Source of the DNA: Hyphomicrobiales bacterium
GTDB taxonomy: Bacteria; Pseudomonadota; Alphaproteobacteria; Rhizobiales; Xanthobacteraceae
Direction: 5' to 3'
DNA: 64,000 bases
NCBI GenBank assembly: GCA_017305715.1
Contig: JAFKKG010000035.1
Span: 1-64,000, forward strand
Part shown: piece after piece, positions 44,254 to 52,840 of the stretch
How the letters are laid out: each line of letters opens with the position of its first letter
Numbering within the stretch: position 1 is the first letter of the stretch
Notes under the pieces: model-generated
The model's database searches: none
Told to the model about the DNA's origin: nothing
Seen by the model: only the letters and a program-made list of their open reading frames with translations
Program-made: the position numbers and the translations under genes

Positions 44254-45137
44254 GGCGACTTCTTTGCCGTCTCAGCGCCGATCGGCCGGTCATTCTCGTC
44301 GAGCAAGGGAACCCCGAAGTCGAGCAGGATCTTGTTGATGGCCGGCTGGTTCTCCTGGATCAGGCGGTTGAGCTGCCGCTTCCAGTTCTGGTCGGCGGGC
44401 CGGACGCCCATGCCGATGCGAAAGACAAGCCGCGGCCCCGTGGTTTCCTTGACCAGCGGGGTGACATGAAGCGGCGGATTTGCCTTGCGGGCGTAGAAGC
44501 CGGCCATCGGTCCCCACAGAATGGCGGCGTCGATCGTTCCCGATGTCAGATCGTTGATCATGGCTTCAGCCGAGGAATCGATCCGCGTATCGACCATCAA
44601 GGGATAGGATTTGGCATCGACCATCAGGCCGTTCACGGTCATGTTGGTGGCGGGCGGCGTACCGGCGACAATGCCGATATGCTTGCCTTTCAGCCGCGCG
44701 TCGCCGAGCGACGCGACCTCGTCGAGCCCACTGCCTTGCCTGGCAACCAGCGCATAAGCCGTCCGGTAGTAGGGATTGGTGCCCTGAGCCAGATCATCGC
44801 CTTGCGGAAAGCCCATGATGACATCGCAACGATGCGAGCCGAGCGTCATCCGGACAAAGCCGACCGCCTGCGGGAAATACATGTATTCCAGCTTTTTCTG
44901 CAGCTTCTCCGCGAACAGCTCGCCGAGCTTGTTCTCGAACCCCTCGCCCTTGTCGTTGGAGAACGGCAGATTGCGGGGGTCGGCGCAGACCCTTAGCACT
45001 TTGGGATCGACCAGTTCGATCGACAGATCACTGCCATCATTGGTCTGCGCTCTGGCGGCGCCGCTACTCGCGAATATGGCGGTGATCGCAAGAAGCAAGA
45101 CCAGCAAACGGCAACGACGGTCACAATCTGTCATCAT
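44250..45137 (-). CDS. xoxJ: Quinoprotein dehydrogenase-associated periplasmic binding protein (XoxJ)
   Basis: Periplasmic protein of 295 residues with a signal peptide (LLVLLLAITAIFASSGAARA). The mature part begins with DPKVLRVCADPRNLPFSNDKGEGFENKLGELFAEKL, the hallmark of the MxaJ/XoxJ family. XoxJ is thought to help assemble or activate XoxF. It lies away from xoxF here, but in the same island; its operon partner is the CXXCW protein. Divergent from the metallohydrolase gene over 188 bp. Confidence 0.9.
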   Translation of the reverse strand: MMTDCDRRCRLLVLLLAITAIFASSGAARAQTNDGSDLSIELVDPKVLRVCADPRNLPFSNDKGEGFENKLGELFAEKLQKKLEYMYFPQAVGFVRMTLGSHRCDVIMGFPQGDDLAQGTNPYYRTAYALVARQGSGLDEVASLGDARLKGKHIGIVAGTPPATNMTVNGLMVDAKSYPLMVDTRIDSSAEAMINDLTSGTIDAAILWGPMAGFYARKANPPLHVTPLVKETTGPRLVFRIGMGVRPADQNWKRQLNRLIQENQPAINKILLDFGVPLLDENDRPIGAETAKKSP

Positions 45138-45325
45138 GCGTTCCCTTCCTGATCGACCGCTTCACACTTTTGCGGATCATGCTTTATCCACCAATTGCCC
45201 AGCGTGCCATGGCGTGCAACAGCAATATCCCCGTGCTGGATTCGCTTTGCATGTTGCGACGCAAACCAGCTTGCCGGAGTAATATCCGGCGATCGAAAAC
45301 ACCCTGACGAGACTGAGGCAGAAAC

Positions 45326-46252
45326 ATGGCTCATCGCGTTTCGGTTCTTGCCCTGCTTGTCGTGTTCGCTGCCTCAACCCTATCCCAGGCGAAGGCGCAG
45401 GAATTGCCTGTGAGCGAAGTCGCCCCCGGAATATTCGTGCACCTTGGCCAGACCGCGCTGATGACCGGCGAGAACGACGGCGCGACCGCGAACGTCGGCT
45501 TCATCATTGGCGACAGCGCGGTGGCGGTGATCGACACCGGCGGCAGCGTTCGCGAGGGGCAGCAACTGCTTGCGGCGATCGTTGCCCGAACCGACAAGCC
45601 GATCCGTTACGTCATCTATACGCACGGCCATCCCGATCATGTCTTTGGCGGCGCGGCATTCACAGGTGATGGAACCGTATTCGTCGGCCATCGAAACCTG
45701 CCGCAGGCGATGGCCGCACGCGGACCATTCTATCTCGATGCATTTCGCCGGATCATGGGCGCGCCGTCCATGGAGGGGGTGCGCATGATACCACCCACGC
45801 GCCTCGTCGACGGCACCATCCAGCTCGATCTCGGCTCACGTATCCTGACCTTGAGGTCGTGGCCGGCCGCGCACAGCGACAGCGACCTCACCGTGCTCGA
45901 CGCGCAAACCAAGACCCTGTTCGCGGGCGACCTCGTATTCCTCACCCACGTTCCGGTCCTGGACGGCAGTATTCGCGGGTGGCTTGGTGTTATCGACGAG
46001 CTCGGCACCGTTCCCGCGGAGCGCGTGGTTCCCGGTCACGGACCTGTGAGCGAATGGCCGGGCGCCCTCGACGGCCAGCGGCGTTATCTCGGAACATTGG
46101 CGTCGGATGTTCGCAAGCTTGTCGCCCGTGGCGAACCGATCACGGTCGCCGCCGACACCGCCGCGGCCAGCGAGCGATCGCGGTGGCAGTTGTTCGACGA
46201 CTATAACGCGCGCAATGCAACAACGGCATTCTCGGAAATTGAATGGGAATAG
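45326..46252 (+). CDS. Quinoprotein relay system zinc metallohydrolase
   Basis: Metallo-beta-lactamase fold protein of 308 residues with a signal peptide (FRVLALLVV-like, cleaved near KAQ). Zinc-binding motif HGHPDH, and GDLVFLTHVPVLDGSIRGW plus GHGPVSEW. Matches my memory of the quinoprotein relay system zinc metallohydrolase 1 family. It is followed by the SoxYZ-like carrier with only 59 bases between, which together are thought to support electron or sulfur-linked maturation of quinoproteins. Confidence 0.9.
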   Translation: MAHRVSVLALLVVFAASTLSQAKAQELPVSEVAPGIFVHLGQTALMTGENDGATANVGFIIGDSAVAVIDTGGSVREGQQLLAAIVARTDKPIRYVIYTHGHPDHVFGGAAFTGDGTVFVGHRNLPQAMAARGPFYLDAFRRIMGAPSMEGVRMIPPTRLVDGTIQLDLGSRILTLRSWPAAHSDSDLTVLDAQTKTLFAGDLVFLTHVPVLDGSIRGWLGVIDELGTVPAERVVPGHGPVSEWPGALDGQRRYLGTLASDVRKLVARGEPITVAADTAAASERSRWQLFDDYNARNATTAFSEIEWE

Positions 46253-46311
46253 CCCGTCCGATGCGGTATATTCACGGCGTTACCGCCCGCTGCCGCAAAG
46301 GGCTGCCTGCC

Positions 46312-47142
46312 ATGTCCGGACGTCGTTTCCACCTGCTCTGCGTCGCCAGCCTGCTCGGCGTCGTTCTCGGCGCGCGCGCCGCCCCGGCGGCTACGCCAGA
46401 AGCCTACGATCCCTGGCCGGGCCTGGTGCAGGACATCTTCAACAATCGCCCGATGAACGACGGTGCCGAGGTGATCGCCATCGAGATGCCGTATCGTGCC
46501 GAGGATGCGGCGATCGTTCCCGTCACCCTGCGCACCAAGCTCCCGCTCGGCGACAGCCGCCGCGTGCGGACGATCACGCTGGTGATCGATCAGAATCCGG
46601 CGCCGATGGCCGCGAAGTTCGAACTTGGGCCGGACGCCAATGTGACGGAAATCTCGACGCGCGTGCGCGTCAACAACTACACCGATGTTCATGCCGTGGC
46701 GGAGCTGAGCGACGGCAAGCTCTATGTGACCAAGACCTATGTGAAGGCCTCCGGCGGCTGCTCCGCACCGGCAACCAAGAATGCCGACGAGGCCAGGAGC
46801 AGACTGGGACAGATGCGATATCGGCAGTTCGCGCGCGCCGGCCAGGGGGCCGCGAGCGGCGCCCGCGAAGCGCAAATCATGATCGGTCATCCCAGCCATT
46901 CCGGCCTGCAGATGGACCAGGTGACCCAGCTCTACATCCCCCCCTTCTTCGTCAACCAGTTGCGGTTATGGCAGGATGACAGTCTGGTGCTGGCGATGGA
47001 AGGCGGCATCTCGATTTCGGAAGACCCCAATATCCGCTTCACCTATGTTTCGAACGGGGCGAAGCGTTTCCGCGCCGAAGCCAGGGACACCGAAGGCCAC
47101 CTGTTCCAGAAAGATTGGCAGGTCGACGCATCCGGCATGTGA
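46312..47142 (+). CDS. Quinoprotein dehydrogenase-associated SoxYZ-like carrier
   Basis: Exported protein of about 276 residues, fused SoxY and SoxZ-like domains. Signal peptide (LLCVASLLGVVLGARA), then WPGLVQDIFNNRPMNDGAEV and a SoxY-like carrier Cys in ASGGCSAP, then a SoxZ-like second half (AQIMIGHPSHSGLQMDQ). The ATG at 46312 gives the best signal peptide; an upstream ATG at 46243 is possible. It pairs with the metallohydrolase. Confidence 0.9.
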   Translation: MSGRRFHLLCVASLLGVVLGARAAPAATPEAYDPWPGLVQDIFNNRPMNDGAEVIAIEMPYRAEDAAIVPVTLRTKLPLGDSRRVRTITLVIDQNPAPMAAKFELGPDANVTEISTRVRVNNYTDVHAVAELSDGKLYVTKTYVKASGGCSAPATKNADEARSRLGQMRYRQFARAGQGAASGAREAQIMIGHPSHSGLQMDQVTQLYIPPFFVNQLRLWQDDSLVLAMEGGISISEDPNIRFTYVSNGAKRFRAEARDTEGHLFQKDWQVDASGM

Positions 47143-47171
47143 GGCAACGCGCCGATATCCGGGCTCGGCGT

Positions 47172-47531
47172 CTAGAAGCAGCGCACTTCCGCTTCGGCTT
47201 GCGCGCGCCTGAGATCATTGAGCGCGCCGGCCGCCTGTTCGGACGTGCGGAACTGGGCGCCCAGATTGCCCCGCACCTGCGACATGCTGAGGACGGTTTC
47301 GGCCGTGACGTACCTGTTATAGGGCACGAGCGAGGCGATGACATCGATCGAACAGGAACATTGTTCGATGGCCTGCCGTGACTCGCCATTTGCCTTCAGA
47401 CAGCCAAAGACGTATTCGGCACGCGCCGACGTCGGATAGTCGTTGACCTCATCGGCATGGGCGATCGATGCCATCGCCATCAGCGCTGACAACGCCGAGG
47501 CTATCCTGCGTGGCGATCCGACCCGTCTCAT
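47172..47531 (-). CDS. Small exported Cys-containing protein
   Basis: Exported protein of 119 residues: signal peptide (IASALSALMAMASIAHA) and four Cys (FGCLKANG, QCSCSIDV, VRCF), a pattern seen in small periplasmic metal- or heme-related proteins but not enough to name one. GGAGG lies seven bases before the ATG. It is convergent with the SoxYZ-like carrier and lies within the methanol island. Function unknown. Confidence 0.8.
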   Translation of the reverse strand: MRRVGSPRRIASALSALMAMASIAHADEVNDYPTSARAEYVFGCLKANGESRQAIEQCSCSIDVIASLVPYNRYVTAETVLSMSQVRGNLGAQFRTSEQAAGALNDLRRAQAEAEVRCF

Positions 47532-47625
47532 CGTCTTCCTCCGCTGCCGCGCGTGAAAACTATGCTAGGACGGGTCGGCTGAAAAGACGATGCTTGCGCC
47601 GCAATCTGGCCACGGGAGGTTACCG

Positions 47626-47970
47626 ATGCGATGGATGTTGGCTTTGGTCGCACTGTTGTCGGCGGGCGGCGAACTGGCCGCGCAGGGCAAGAAGGGCATC
47701 CGGCTCTGGAACCTGACGAGCGCAACGATATCGGGCTTTGAGCTATCGCCGGCCGGCAAGGATGCCTGGGGGCCCAACCAAACCCTGAACGACAAGGACA
47801 AGGAAGTCGACCATGACGAGCGCCTGCGCATTACCGGCGTGGAGCCCGGGCGCTACGATGCCAAGGTGAGTTATCGCGACGCACGGCAATGCGTTGTGCG
47901 GGGCATCGAGATCAAGGCGGACGCCGTGTTCTCGATCGCCGACAAGGATTTGAAGGACTGCAACAAGTAA
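47626..47970 (+). CDS. Small exported protein
   Basis: Exported protein of about 114 residues: signal peptide (MRWMLALVALLSAGGELAA), then KGIRLWNLTSATISGFELSP and a mature domain with two Cys (RQCVVRG and KDCNK). GGGAGG lies five bases before the ATG at 47626, so the frame back to 47590 is not used. It has many Asp/Lys. Role unknown. Confidence 0.78.
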   Translation: MRWMLALVALLSAGGELAAQGKKGIRLWNLTSATISGFELSPAGKDAWGPNQTLNDKDKEVDHDERLRITGVEPGRYDAKVSYRDARQCVVRGIEIKADAVFSIADKDLKDCNK

Positions 47971-47997
47971 TCCTGGCGGCGGCAGCCCATGCCGGCT

Positions 47998-48234
47998 TCA
48001 GCCTGCGGGGGTAACCTCGTCCCTGTCGGCCTTGTCGTTGGCATGCGGATATTCGCAGCGCCATCTGACCGCGGTCCATTTCGGATGCTCGCCAATCCAT
48101 TGCGCGATATAGGGCTGGGCAGCCATGACGCATTGCCGCGGGGAGACGTCCGAGGAAAACACCAAATGCTGCTCTTCGCAGGTGGCCGGCGACAGCACGG
48201 CACACACCGTTATGATCAGGTCTATTCCGTTCAT
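47998..48234 (-). CDS. Small exported Cys-rich protein
   Basis: A 78-residue protein with a short hydrophobic N-terminus (MNGIDLIITVCAVLSPA) and further Cys at TCEEQH, RQCVMAAQ and RWRCEYP, suggesting two disulfides. I remember similar small proteins in Bradyrhizobium. The start at 48234 is preferred over 48312 because the mature pattern begins there. Function unknown. Confidence 0.65.
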   Translation of the reverse strand: MNGIDLIITVCAVLSPATCEEQHLVFSSDVSPRQCVMAAQPYIAQWIGEHPKWTAVRWRCEYPHANDKADRDEVTPAG

Positions 48235-48345
48235 GCCTGAAATTCCCACAAGCTTGTGCGCTGAATAGATAACACAAACAGCTACGTAGCGGGCGCAATG
48301 AAGTTTCACCACAGCTTGAGACGACGTTCCGGTAGCCGCCCGGGC

Positions 48346-49212
48346 TCAAAAGTTCACGCCGAATATCAGCCGCGCCTGATGGCGCTCGAAGTTGACGAGA
48401 TCGAGGGCAGCATTCGACCCGGCCGGACGTCCCCACGCCTGAATGCTCCAGGCCGCGGTCAATCGGGAGCGCGGCGACAATTGAAAATAGGCGGTCGGGC
48501 CAACAAACAACGCCTGGCCCGCGAGTTCCTGCAGCCCGATCCCCTCATACTGTCGCAGATAGCGCGCCTCACCGCCGAGAAAGAGACCCGGGCGTGCTTG
48601 CACCATGAGGGCGAACGCCGCGCCGACGGTCGATTCCTGCTCCGCGGCTCCGCTGCCAATGAAGCGCGTCCATTCCGGCTGGTAGAAAAGATTGAAGGCG
48701 GCGACAGCGACATTCGGAATCAGTTCCCGGTCGAACGCCAGCGTCAAACCCGTCCCGTAGCTTCGGACCACCGCCGCACTGGTTTCGTCGATGCGGTTGG
48801 CGTGGGTTTCCAGCGCGACGGTAAAGCCGAACGGGGCGGCGTCCCGGTCGAGAAGCCGGTAGCGCAGGTCGACGGAGAGGCCCTCCCAGGCCAACTGGCG
48901 TCGATCCTCCAGACCTGGAACACCGCGAATGTAATGGGACGCAAAGCTGCTTCCCAATTCCACTCGGAAATTCTCGACCGGCACGAATTCCAGTTCGAGT
49001 TCCTGACCGACCGCCCGGTAGTTTCCGCCATTCCTGGCAAAACGGCCGGTGGTCTGGCTCTGGAATTCGCGCTCGCCGACGGTGCCTATATCCGAGCCGA
49101 GCATGAAGCCGAACAGATGCTCGGTATCGATGCCCTCCGCGCCAGCGCCGCCCGGAAGCAACGCGGCGAGACAGACGAATATCGTCCGGCAGGTCTTCGA
49201 GTGAATTGGCAT
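48346..49212 (-). CDS. Outer-membrane beta-barrel-like exported protein
   Basis: A 288-residue exported protein with a signal peptide (IFVCLAALLPGGAGA) and many alternating amphipathic strands (LAWEGLSVDLRYRLLD, FGFTVALETHANR), ending RLIFGVNF with the terminal Phe typical of barrels. No plug domain. It lies in the methanol island among unknown exported proteins; it may be a porin-like partner or an unrelated outer-membrane protein. Confidence 0.75.
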   Translation of the reverse strand: MPIHSKTCRTIFVCLAALLPGGAGAEGIDTEHLFGFMLGSDIGTVGEREFQSQTTGRFARNGGNYRAVGQELELEFVPVENFRVELGSSFASHYIRGVPGLEDRRQLAWEGLSVDLRYRLLDRDAAPFGFTVALETHANRIDETSAAVVRSYGTGLTLAFDRELIPNVAVAAFNLFYQPEWTRFIGSGAAEQESTVGAAFALMVQARPGLFLGGEARYLRQYEGIGLQELAGQALFVGPTAYFQLSPRSRLTAAWSIQAWGRPAGSNAALDLVNFERHQARLIFGVNF

Positions 49213-49866
49213 TCCCGCGCCATGGAAGGAAAGGACACGACGGGCATCGCCGCCCGGCGCTGCACCCTACCATAGCGAAGGGGATGACGGCCAAGGAATC
49301 GGCACGCGCCGTCAGGGCTCTGTGGTCAATGAAGGCCGCTGCGCGGTAGCCATATTCGATTTGGGGCAGACCGGATGGCAACGCTTGTTCTGCGGGAAAC
49401 CGAACAGCGACGCCTGCCACGGCTCGAAGCAGCGGAGCCGCCAGAGCCGGGCAGAACGTTTCGACGCAGTCTACTTGCGCGATGCGCAGGCGTACATGTT
49501 GATTTCCATGCCCACCGACACTTCGACGATTTTCGGAGTCTTCCAAGTCATTCGGGATCCTCCCAACTAATCTGGCGTGACGCTCACGCCGGGGTTGAAG
49601 CTAGGGCCGCCCCGGATACAGCGCAAGTATGGAACCCCGGCCGCGCAAGACCAGAGTGCCGCACCTGCAGCCGATATTTCCCTCTTGGGCAAAGCCAGTT
49701 CTCTCCTGGTCAAATACCGCGCCGCTCGCTTCGCATCAGCGACGTGCGCGGGATAACAGCGAACGAGCGCTCCGCGGAAATTCGAAACGCCGTTCGGGCG
49801 AATTCAGTTTGAATGCGTTTACGACATGTGGAAGGCTGGCGTTCTCTCGCGTGTCGAGGTGTTCGA
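49213..49866. other. Intergenic region without a supported gene
   Basis: A 654-bp gap. Open frames on both strands here are low-quality overlaps with no domain or ribosome-binding site. A perfect 7-bp hairpin (GGCGTGA-CGC-TCACGCC) lies at 49574-49590. The promoter of the following TolQ-like operon should be near its right end; I see no strong motif. Confidence 0.6.
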
Positions 49867-50637
49867 ATGCCGACGGCGAATGGCGATCTTGAAACCTTTG
49901 CTGACCGTGGCCCTCTGTTGCGATGGCTGATCTTCACCGGGCTGTGGGTTTTTGCACTCGTCGTGCTGTGGCGCTTCGGTCTCATCCGGCAGATGATCGC
50001 GGGCGATCGCACCTATCTCTCGCTGATCATCGCCTTGCTGTACGTCGCGACGTCCCTGCACTGCCTGTGGCGCACGATCGTGATTGCGCGCGAGGGCGAC
50101 GCGGCGCGCCGCACCGGTGCATTGATCGCGTCCGGATCCGGTGGCCTCGATCTCGATGGCAACGCCGTCGTCGTCGCCGGCGCCGGCACACTTCCTGCCG
50201 GTCTGGTCGCGGCCCACATACGTGACCTTGCCGTCAAGGCACGCCTGCAGGGGTTCCGAAAACTCGATCAGACCTTGCTGCTGCGCGGGCTTGCCAGCCG
50301 GCTGCGCGGCTCCAACCAGTTCGGCGCCTTCGCCAGCGACACGCTGATGAAGCTCGGCCTGCTCGGCACGATCATCGGCTTCATCATGATGCTCGCGCCC
50401 ATTGCGGGGCTGGATCCCGGCGATCGCAGCACGGTCAGGTCCTCGATGAACCTGATGAGCGACGGCATGGCAGTCGCCATGTACACGACGCTTGCCGGTC
50501 TGGTCGGTTCGATCCTCGTCCGAATCCAATATTACATGCTCGACGATGCGACCGCGAAGCTGTTCGCCTTCGCGGTCGGCCTGACGGAAGTCCGGGTGGT
50601 TTCGATTCTCGAGAACCGGCCTGAGGCGGCGGAATGA
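49867..50637 (+). CDS. MotA/TolQ/ExbB-type proton channel protein
   Basis: Membrane protein of about 256 residues. Three or four membrane segments, with the MotA/TolQ/ExbB core at residues about 165-230: SDTLMKLGLLGTIIGFIMML and SDGMAVAMYTTLAGLVGSIL. Canonical members use the proton gradient to drive a partner. The ATG at 49867 is chosen for the clean N-terminus before the first membrane span. An ATGA overlap couples it to the next gene. Confidence 0.88.
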   Translation: MPTANGDLETFADRGPLLRWLIFTGLWVFALVVLWRFGLIRQMIAGDRTYLSLIIALLYVATSLHCLWRTIVIAREGDAARRTGALIASGSGGLDLDGNAVVVAGAGTLPAGLVAAHIRDLAVKARLQGFRKLDQTLLLRGLASRLRGSNQFGAFASDTLMKLGLLGTIIGFIMMLAPIAGLDPGDRSTVRSSMNLMSDGMAVAMYTTLAGLVGSILVRIQYYMLDDATAKLFAFAVGLTEVRVVSILENRPEAAE

Positions 50638-51266
50638 TCGACGAATTCGAACTCATGCCGCAGGAGGAGCCGTTCGATCCGTTCGCGGTCATGCTGTTCA
50701 AGGCGCTGCAGGTCCTTGCCTTCCTGTTCTTCATCGCCTTGCTGGCGATTGCCCCGGAGGCAAGGGACGGCAAGGTCGACAGCAAGGCCGAATTCCTCGT
50801 GACGATGGCCTGGCCCGACCAGCACCCGGACGACTTCGACATGTTCGTCCAGGACCCGCTGGGCAATATGGTCTGGTATCGGCGGCGCGAGGCGGGATTC
50901 ATGCTGCTCGACCGCGACGATCGCGGCGGCGCCAACGATTTCATCCTGGTCAACGGCCGCAAGGTGCTGTCGCCGATCCGCCAGGAGACGGTCAGCATCC
51001 GTGGCATCGTCGCCGGCGAATACACCGTGAATATCTATCATTTTATCGCGATGGGCCGCGAACCGGTACCGGTCTCGGTAAAGGTCGAAAAGCTCAACCC
51101 AACGGTTCAGGTCGTCCATTACGCGACGATGATGATGGGAAGCGCGGGCACCGAACGTACCGCCGTCCGCTTTTCGATCGACGCAAGCGGCAGCGTCGTC
51201 GACGTCAATCATCTCGAGAAGTCGCTCTTGCAGACACTGCGCAACCGGCTCAGCAAGAGTGGCTGA
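50634..51266 (+). CDS. Membrane-anchored partner of the TolQ-like protein, not ExbD/TolR
   Basis: A 210-residue protein with one N-terminal membrane span (ALQVLAFLFFIALLAIAP) and a large periplasmic domain starting FLVTMAWPDQHPDDFDMFVQDPLGNMVWYRR, similar in pattern to DUF2135/YfaP-like domains. Unlike ExbD/TolR it has no Asp inside the membrane span. Coupled by ATGA overlap to the TolQ-like gene and two bases before the next gene. Confidence 0.8.
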   Translation: MIDEFELMPQEEPFDPFAVMLFKALQVLAFLFFIALLAIAPEARDGKVDSKAEFLVTMAWPDQHPDDFDMFVQDPLGNMVWYRRREAGFMLLDRDDRGGANDFILVNGRKVLSPIRQETVSIRGIVAGEYTVNIYHFIAMGREPVPVSVKVEKLNPTVQVVHYATMMMGSAGTERTAVRFSIDASGSVVDVNHLEKSLLQTLRNRLSKSG

Positions 51267-51268
51267 CG

Positions 51269-51880
51269 ATGGCATTGCAAAAGGAAATCCTCGGCCTGTC
51301 GGTAGCCTATGTGCTGCTGGCGGTTTTGTTGCTGATCCTGGTCCTGCGCGCACGCGTTTCCTGGCCCCTCAAGGCCGCCGCCGTGCTCGTCACCAGCGTC
51401 TTTTACTGCGTGGCCTTCTTCCGCGTCGAAGGCCTGACCGGCTGGTCGGCGCCGACACCATTGCCCGCGCGATTCCAGTTATTATGGGCGCGCGTCGTCG
51501 AACCCAACCCGTTCGATCGCGACCCCGGCGCGGTGCATATCTGGATCGAGGAACTCGATGCCGCCAATCTCCCCAGCGGGCAGCCGCGGGCCCATCGCCT
51601 GCCCTATTCCGCCGCACTCGCCCATAAGGTGACGGCCGCGCGCGACGAGATCATGCAAGGCCACCCGCAGGGCGGACGTGCGGCCGACTACGGATCGGGC
51701 AATGGACAACCCGCGCCTGAAGGTCCTTCTGATGTCTCGACGCTACGCCCGACGGCAGCACCAGGCGGCGATCCCCTGAGCGGCGGTCCGCTCGATCTAT
51801 CGTTCCTGACCGGTGAGGCCGGCAACATCGAATTCGCGCCACTGCCCGCTCCGATCCTTCCGCCCAAGGATACGCCCTGA
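51269..51880 (+). CDS. Third membrane protein of the TolQ-like module
   Basis: A 203-residue protein with two N-terminal membrane spans (LSVAYVLLAVLLLILVLRA and AAAVLVTSVFYCVAFF) and a Pro/Gly-rich tail (GGDPLSGGPLDLSFLTG). It follows the previous gene by two bases, completing a three-gene operon. No recognised domain. Probably works with the TolQ-like channel. Confidence 0.75.
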   Translation: MALQKEILGLSVAYVLLAVLLLILVLRARVSWPLKAAAVLVTSVFYCVAFFRVEGLTGWSAPTPLPARFQLLWARVVEPNPFDRDPGAVHIWIEELDAANLPSGQPRAHRLPYSAALAHKVTAARDEIMQGHPQGGRAADYGSGNGQPAPEGPSDVSTLRPTAAPGGDPLSGGPLDLSFLTGEAGNIEFAPLPAPILPPKDTP

Positions 51881-51999
51881 ACTCGATACGGCGCCTCAGG
51901 GTCAGGACGGAGGGCGATCTGCTGGAACCACGGGTTTCGGGTGGCGGGGCTACTCTCGCTGTTGTCTAATCGGGCGTTGCAATGTGCGAGGCGGTTCAG

Positions 52000-52254
52000 A
52001 TGAGACCATTGATCTGCGGTACGTTCGGCGCCCTGCTCGCCATCGGCCTCGCGTTGTCGGCCGAGGCACAGTACCGATCGCCGGCCGGGCAGCCGGCATC
52101 GAGCGCCGCAGACACACCCGCGACGCTGACCGGCAAGGAACGGCTCGGCAGGAAATGGACGGATGAGCAGCGGATCGACAATTGCAATGTGCCGATCGAC
52201 AAGCGTGGATCCAAGCCGCGGCCGAGCACCTGCCCGCCGGTTCCGATGGGCTGA
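52000..52254 (+). CDS. Small exported protein
   Basis: An 84-residue exported protein: signal peptide (MRPLICGTFGALLAIGLALS, cleaved after AEA) and a mature part with two Cys (DNCNVPIDKRG, PSTCPPVPMG). GAGG lies about nine bases before the ATG. It lies between the three-gene module and a convergent exported protein. Function unknown. Confidence 0.75.
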   Translation: MRPLICGTFGALLAIGLALSAEAQYRSPAGQPASSAADTPATLTGKERLGRKWTDEQRIDNCNVPIDKRGSKPRPSTCPPVPMG

Positions 52255-52262
52255 TCGGCTGT

Positions 52263-52655
52263 TCACACGCCGCCGGGCTGAACGTAGCAGAACACGTAAC
52301 GGGCGCGGCTCATGAAGACGATGCCGTGCCCGGTAGGATTGGATCGGTCCCATTTGAGCTTGTGGGGCGGGATTTCGATTTCCGTCCCGTTCTCGACGTG
52401 CGGTCGGCCAAGCGGCCCATCCGGCCGATCGTCGGTCACGCGTGCGTAGGTCTTGCCGTCCCGGACGTGGATTTCATCAGCCCAGTAGGCGTCGGCTTCG
52501 CCACAGCACGATGCATTGGGAGCATCGGGCTGCATCAGGGACTGGTACCATTGGCGGATGGCAGGATCGGAGCTTTCCCACTGGCCGAGGTCGCGCGCGC
52601 CGAGCCCTGTCGTAAGATAACCGAACATGACGAGAAAAAGGATGATTCGCTTCAT
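52263..52655 (-). CDS. Exported Cys-containing protein
   Basis: A 130-residue exported protein: signal peptide (MKRIILFLVMFGYLTTGLG), then SSDPAIRQWYQSLMQPDAPN and a vicinal SCCGEADAYWADE motif, ending YVFCYVQPGGV. AGGAG lies about eight bases before the ATG. The CCGEAD motif is recurrent in small alphaproteobacterial exported proteins of unknown function (from memory). Confidence 0.78.
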   Translation of the reverse strand: MKRIILFLVMFGYLTTGLGARDLGQWESSDPAIRQWYQSLMQPDAPNASCCGEADAYWADEIHVRDGKTYARVTDDRPDGPLGRPHVENGTEIEIPPHKLKWDRSNPTGHGIVFMSRARYVFCYVQPGGV

Positions 52656-52840
52656 CCGTCCCGCTCCTGAGTCTCCGGCGAGATAAGTAAAGCAATGTTC
52701 GTGCCGCAAAAATAGACCGTAACAAACCGGACAGGCAAGGCTTCCATCGCGCGCGAATCACAGCGCCATGCAGGCGTCGATCAGCCCATCGGGTTCAGGT
52801 TGTTGGGGTCGCGGTTGCGGATGAAACGGCGGCGCTGCAA

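Noticed and set aside
49375..49812. Rightward open frame of 145 residues in the gap before the TolQ-like gene
   Set aside because: No ribosome-binding site, no domain and poor codon pattern; it starts and ends in intergenic DNA.
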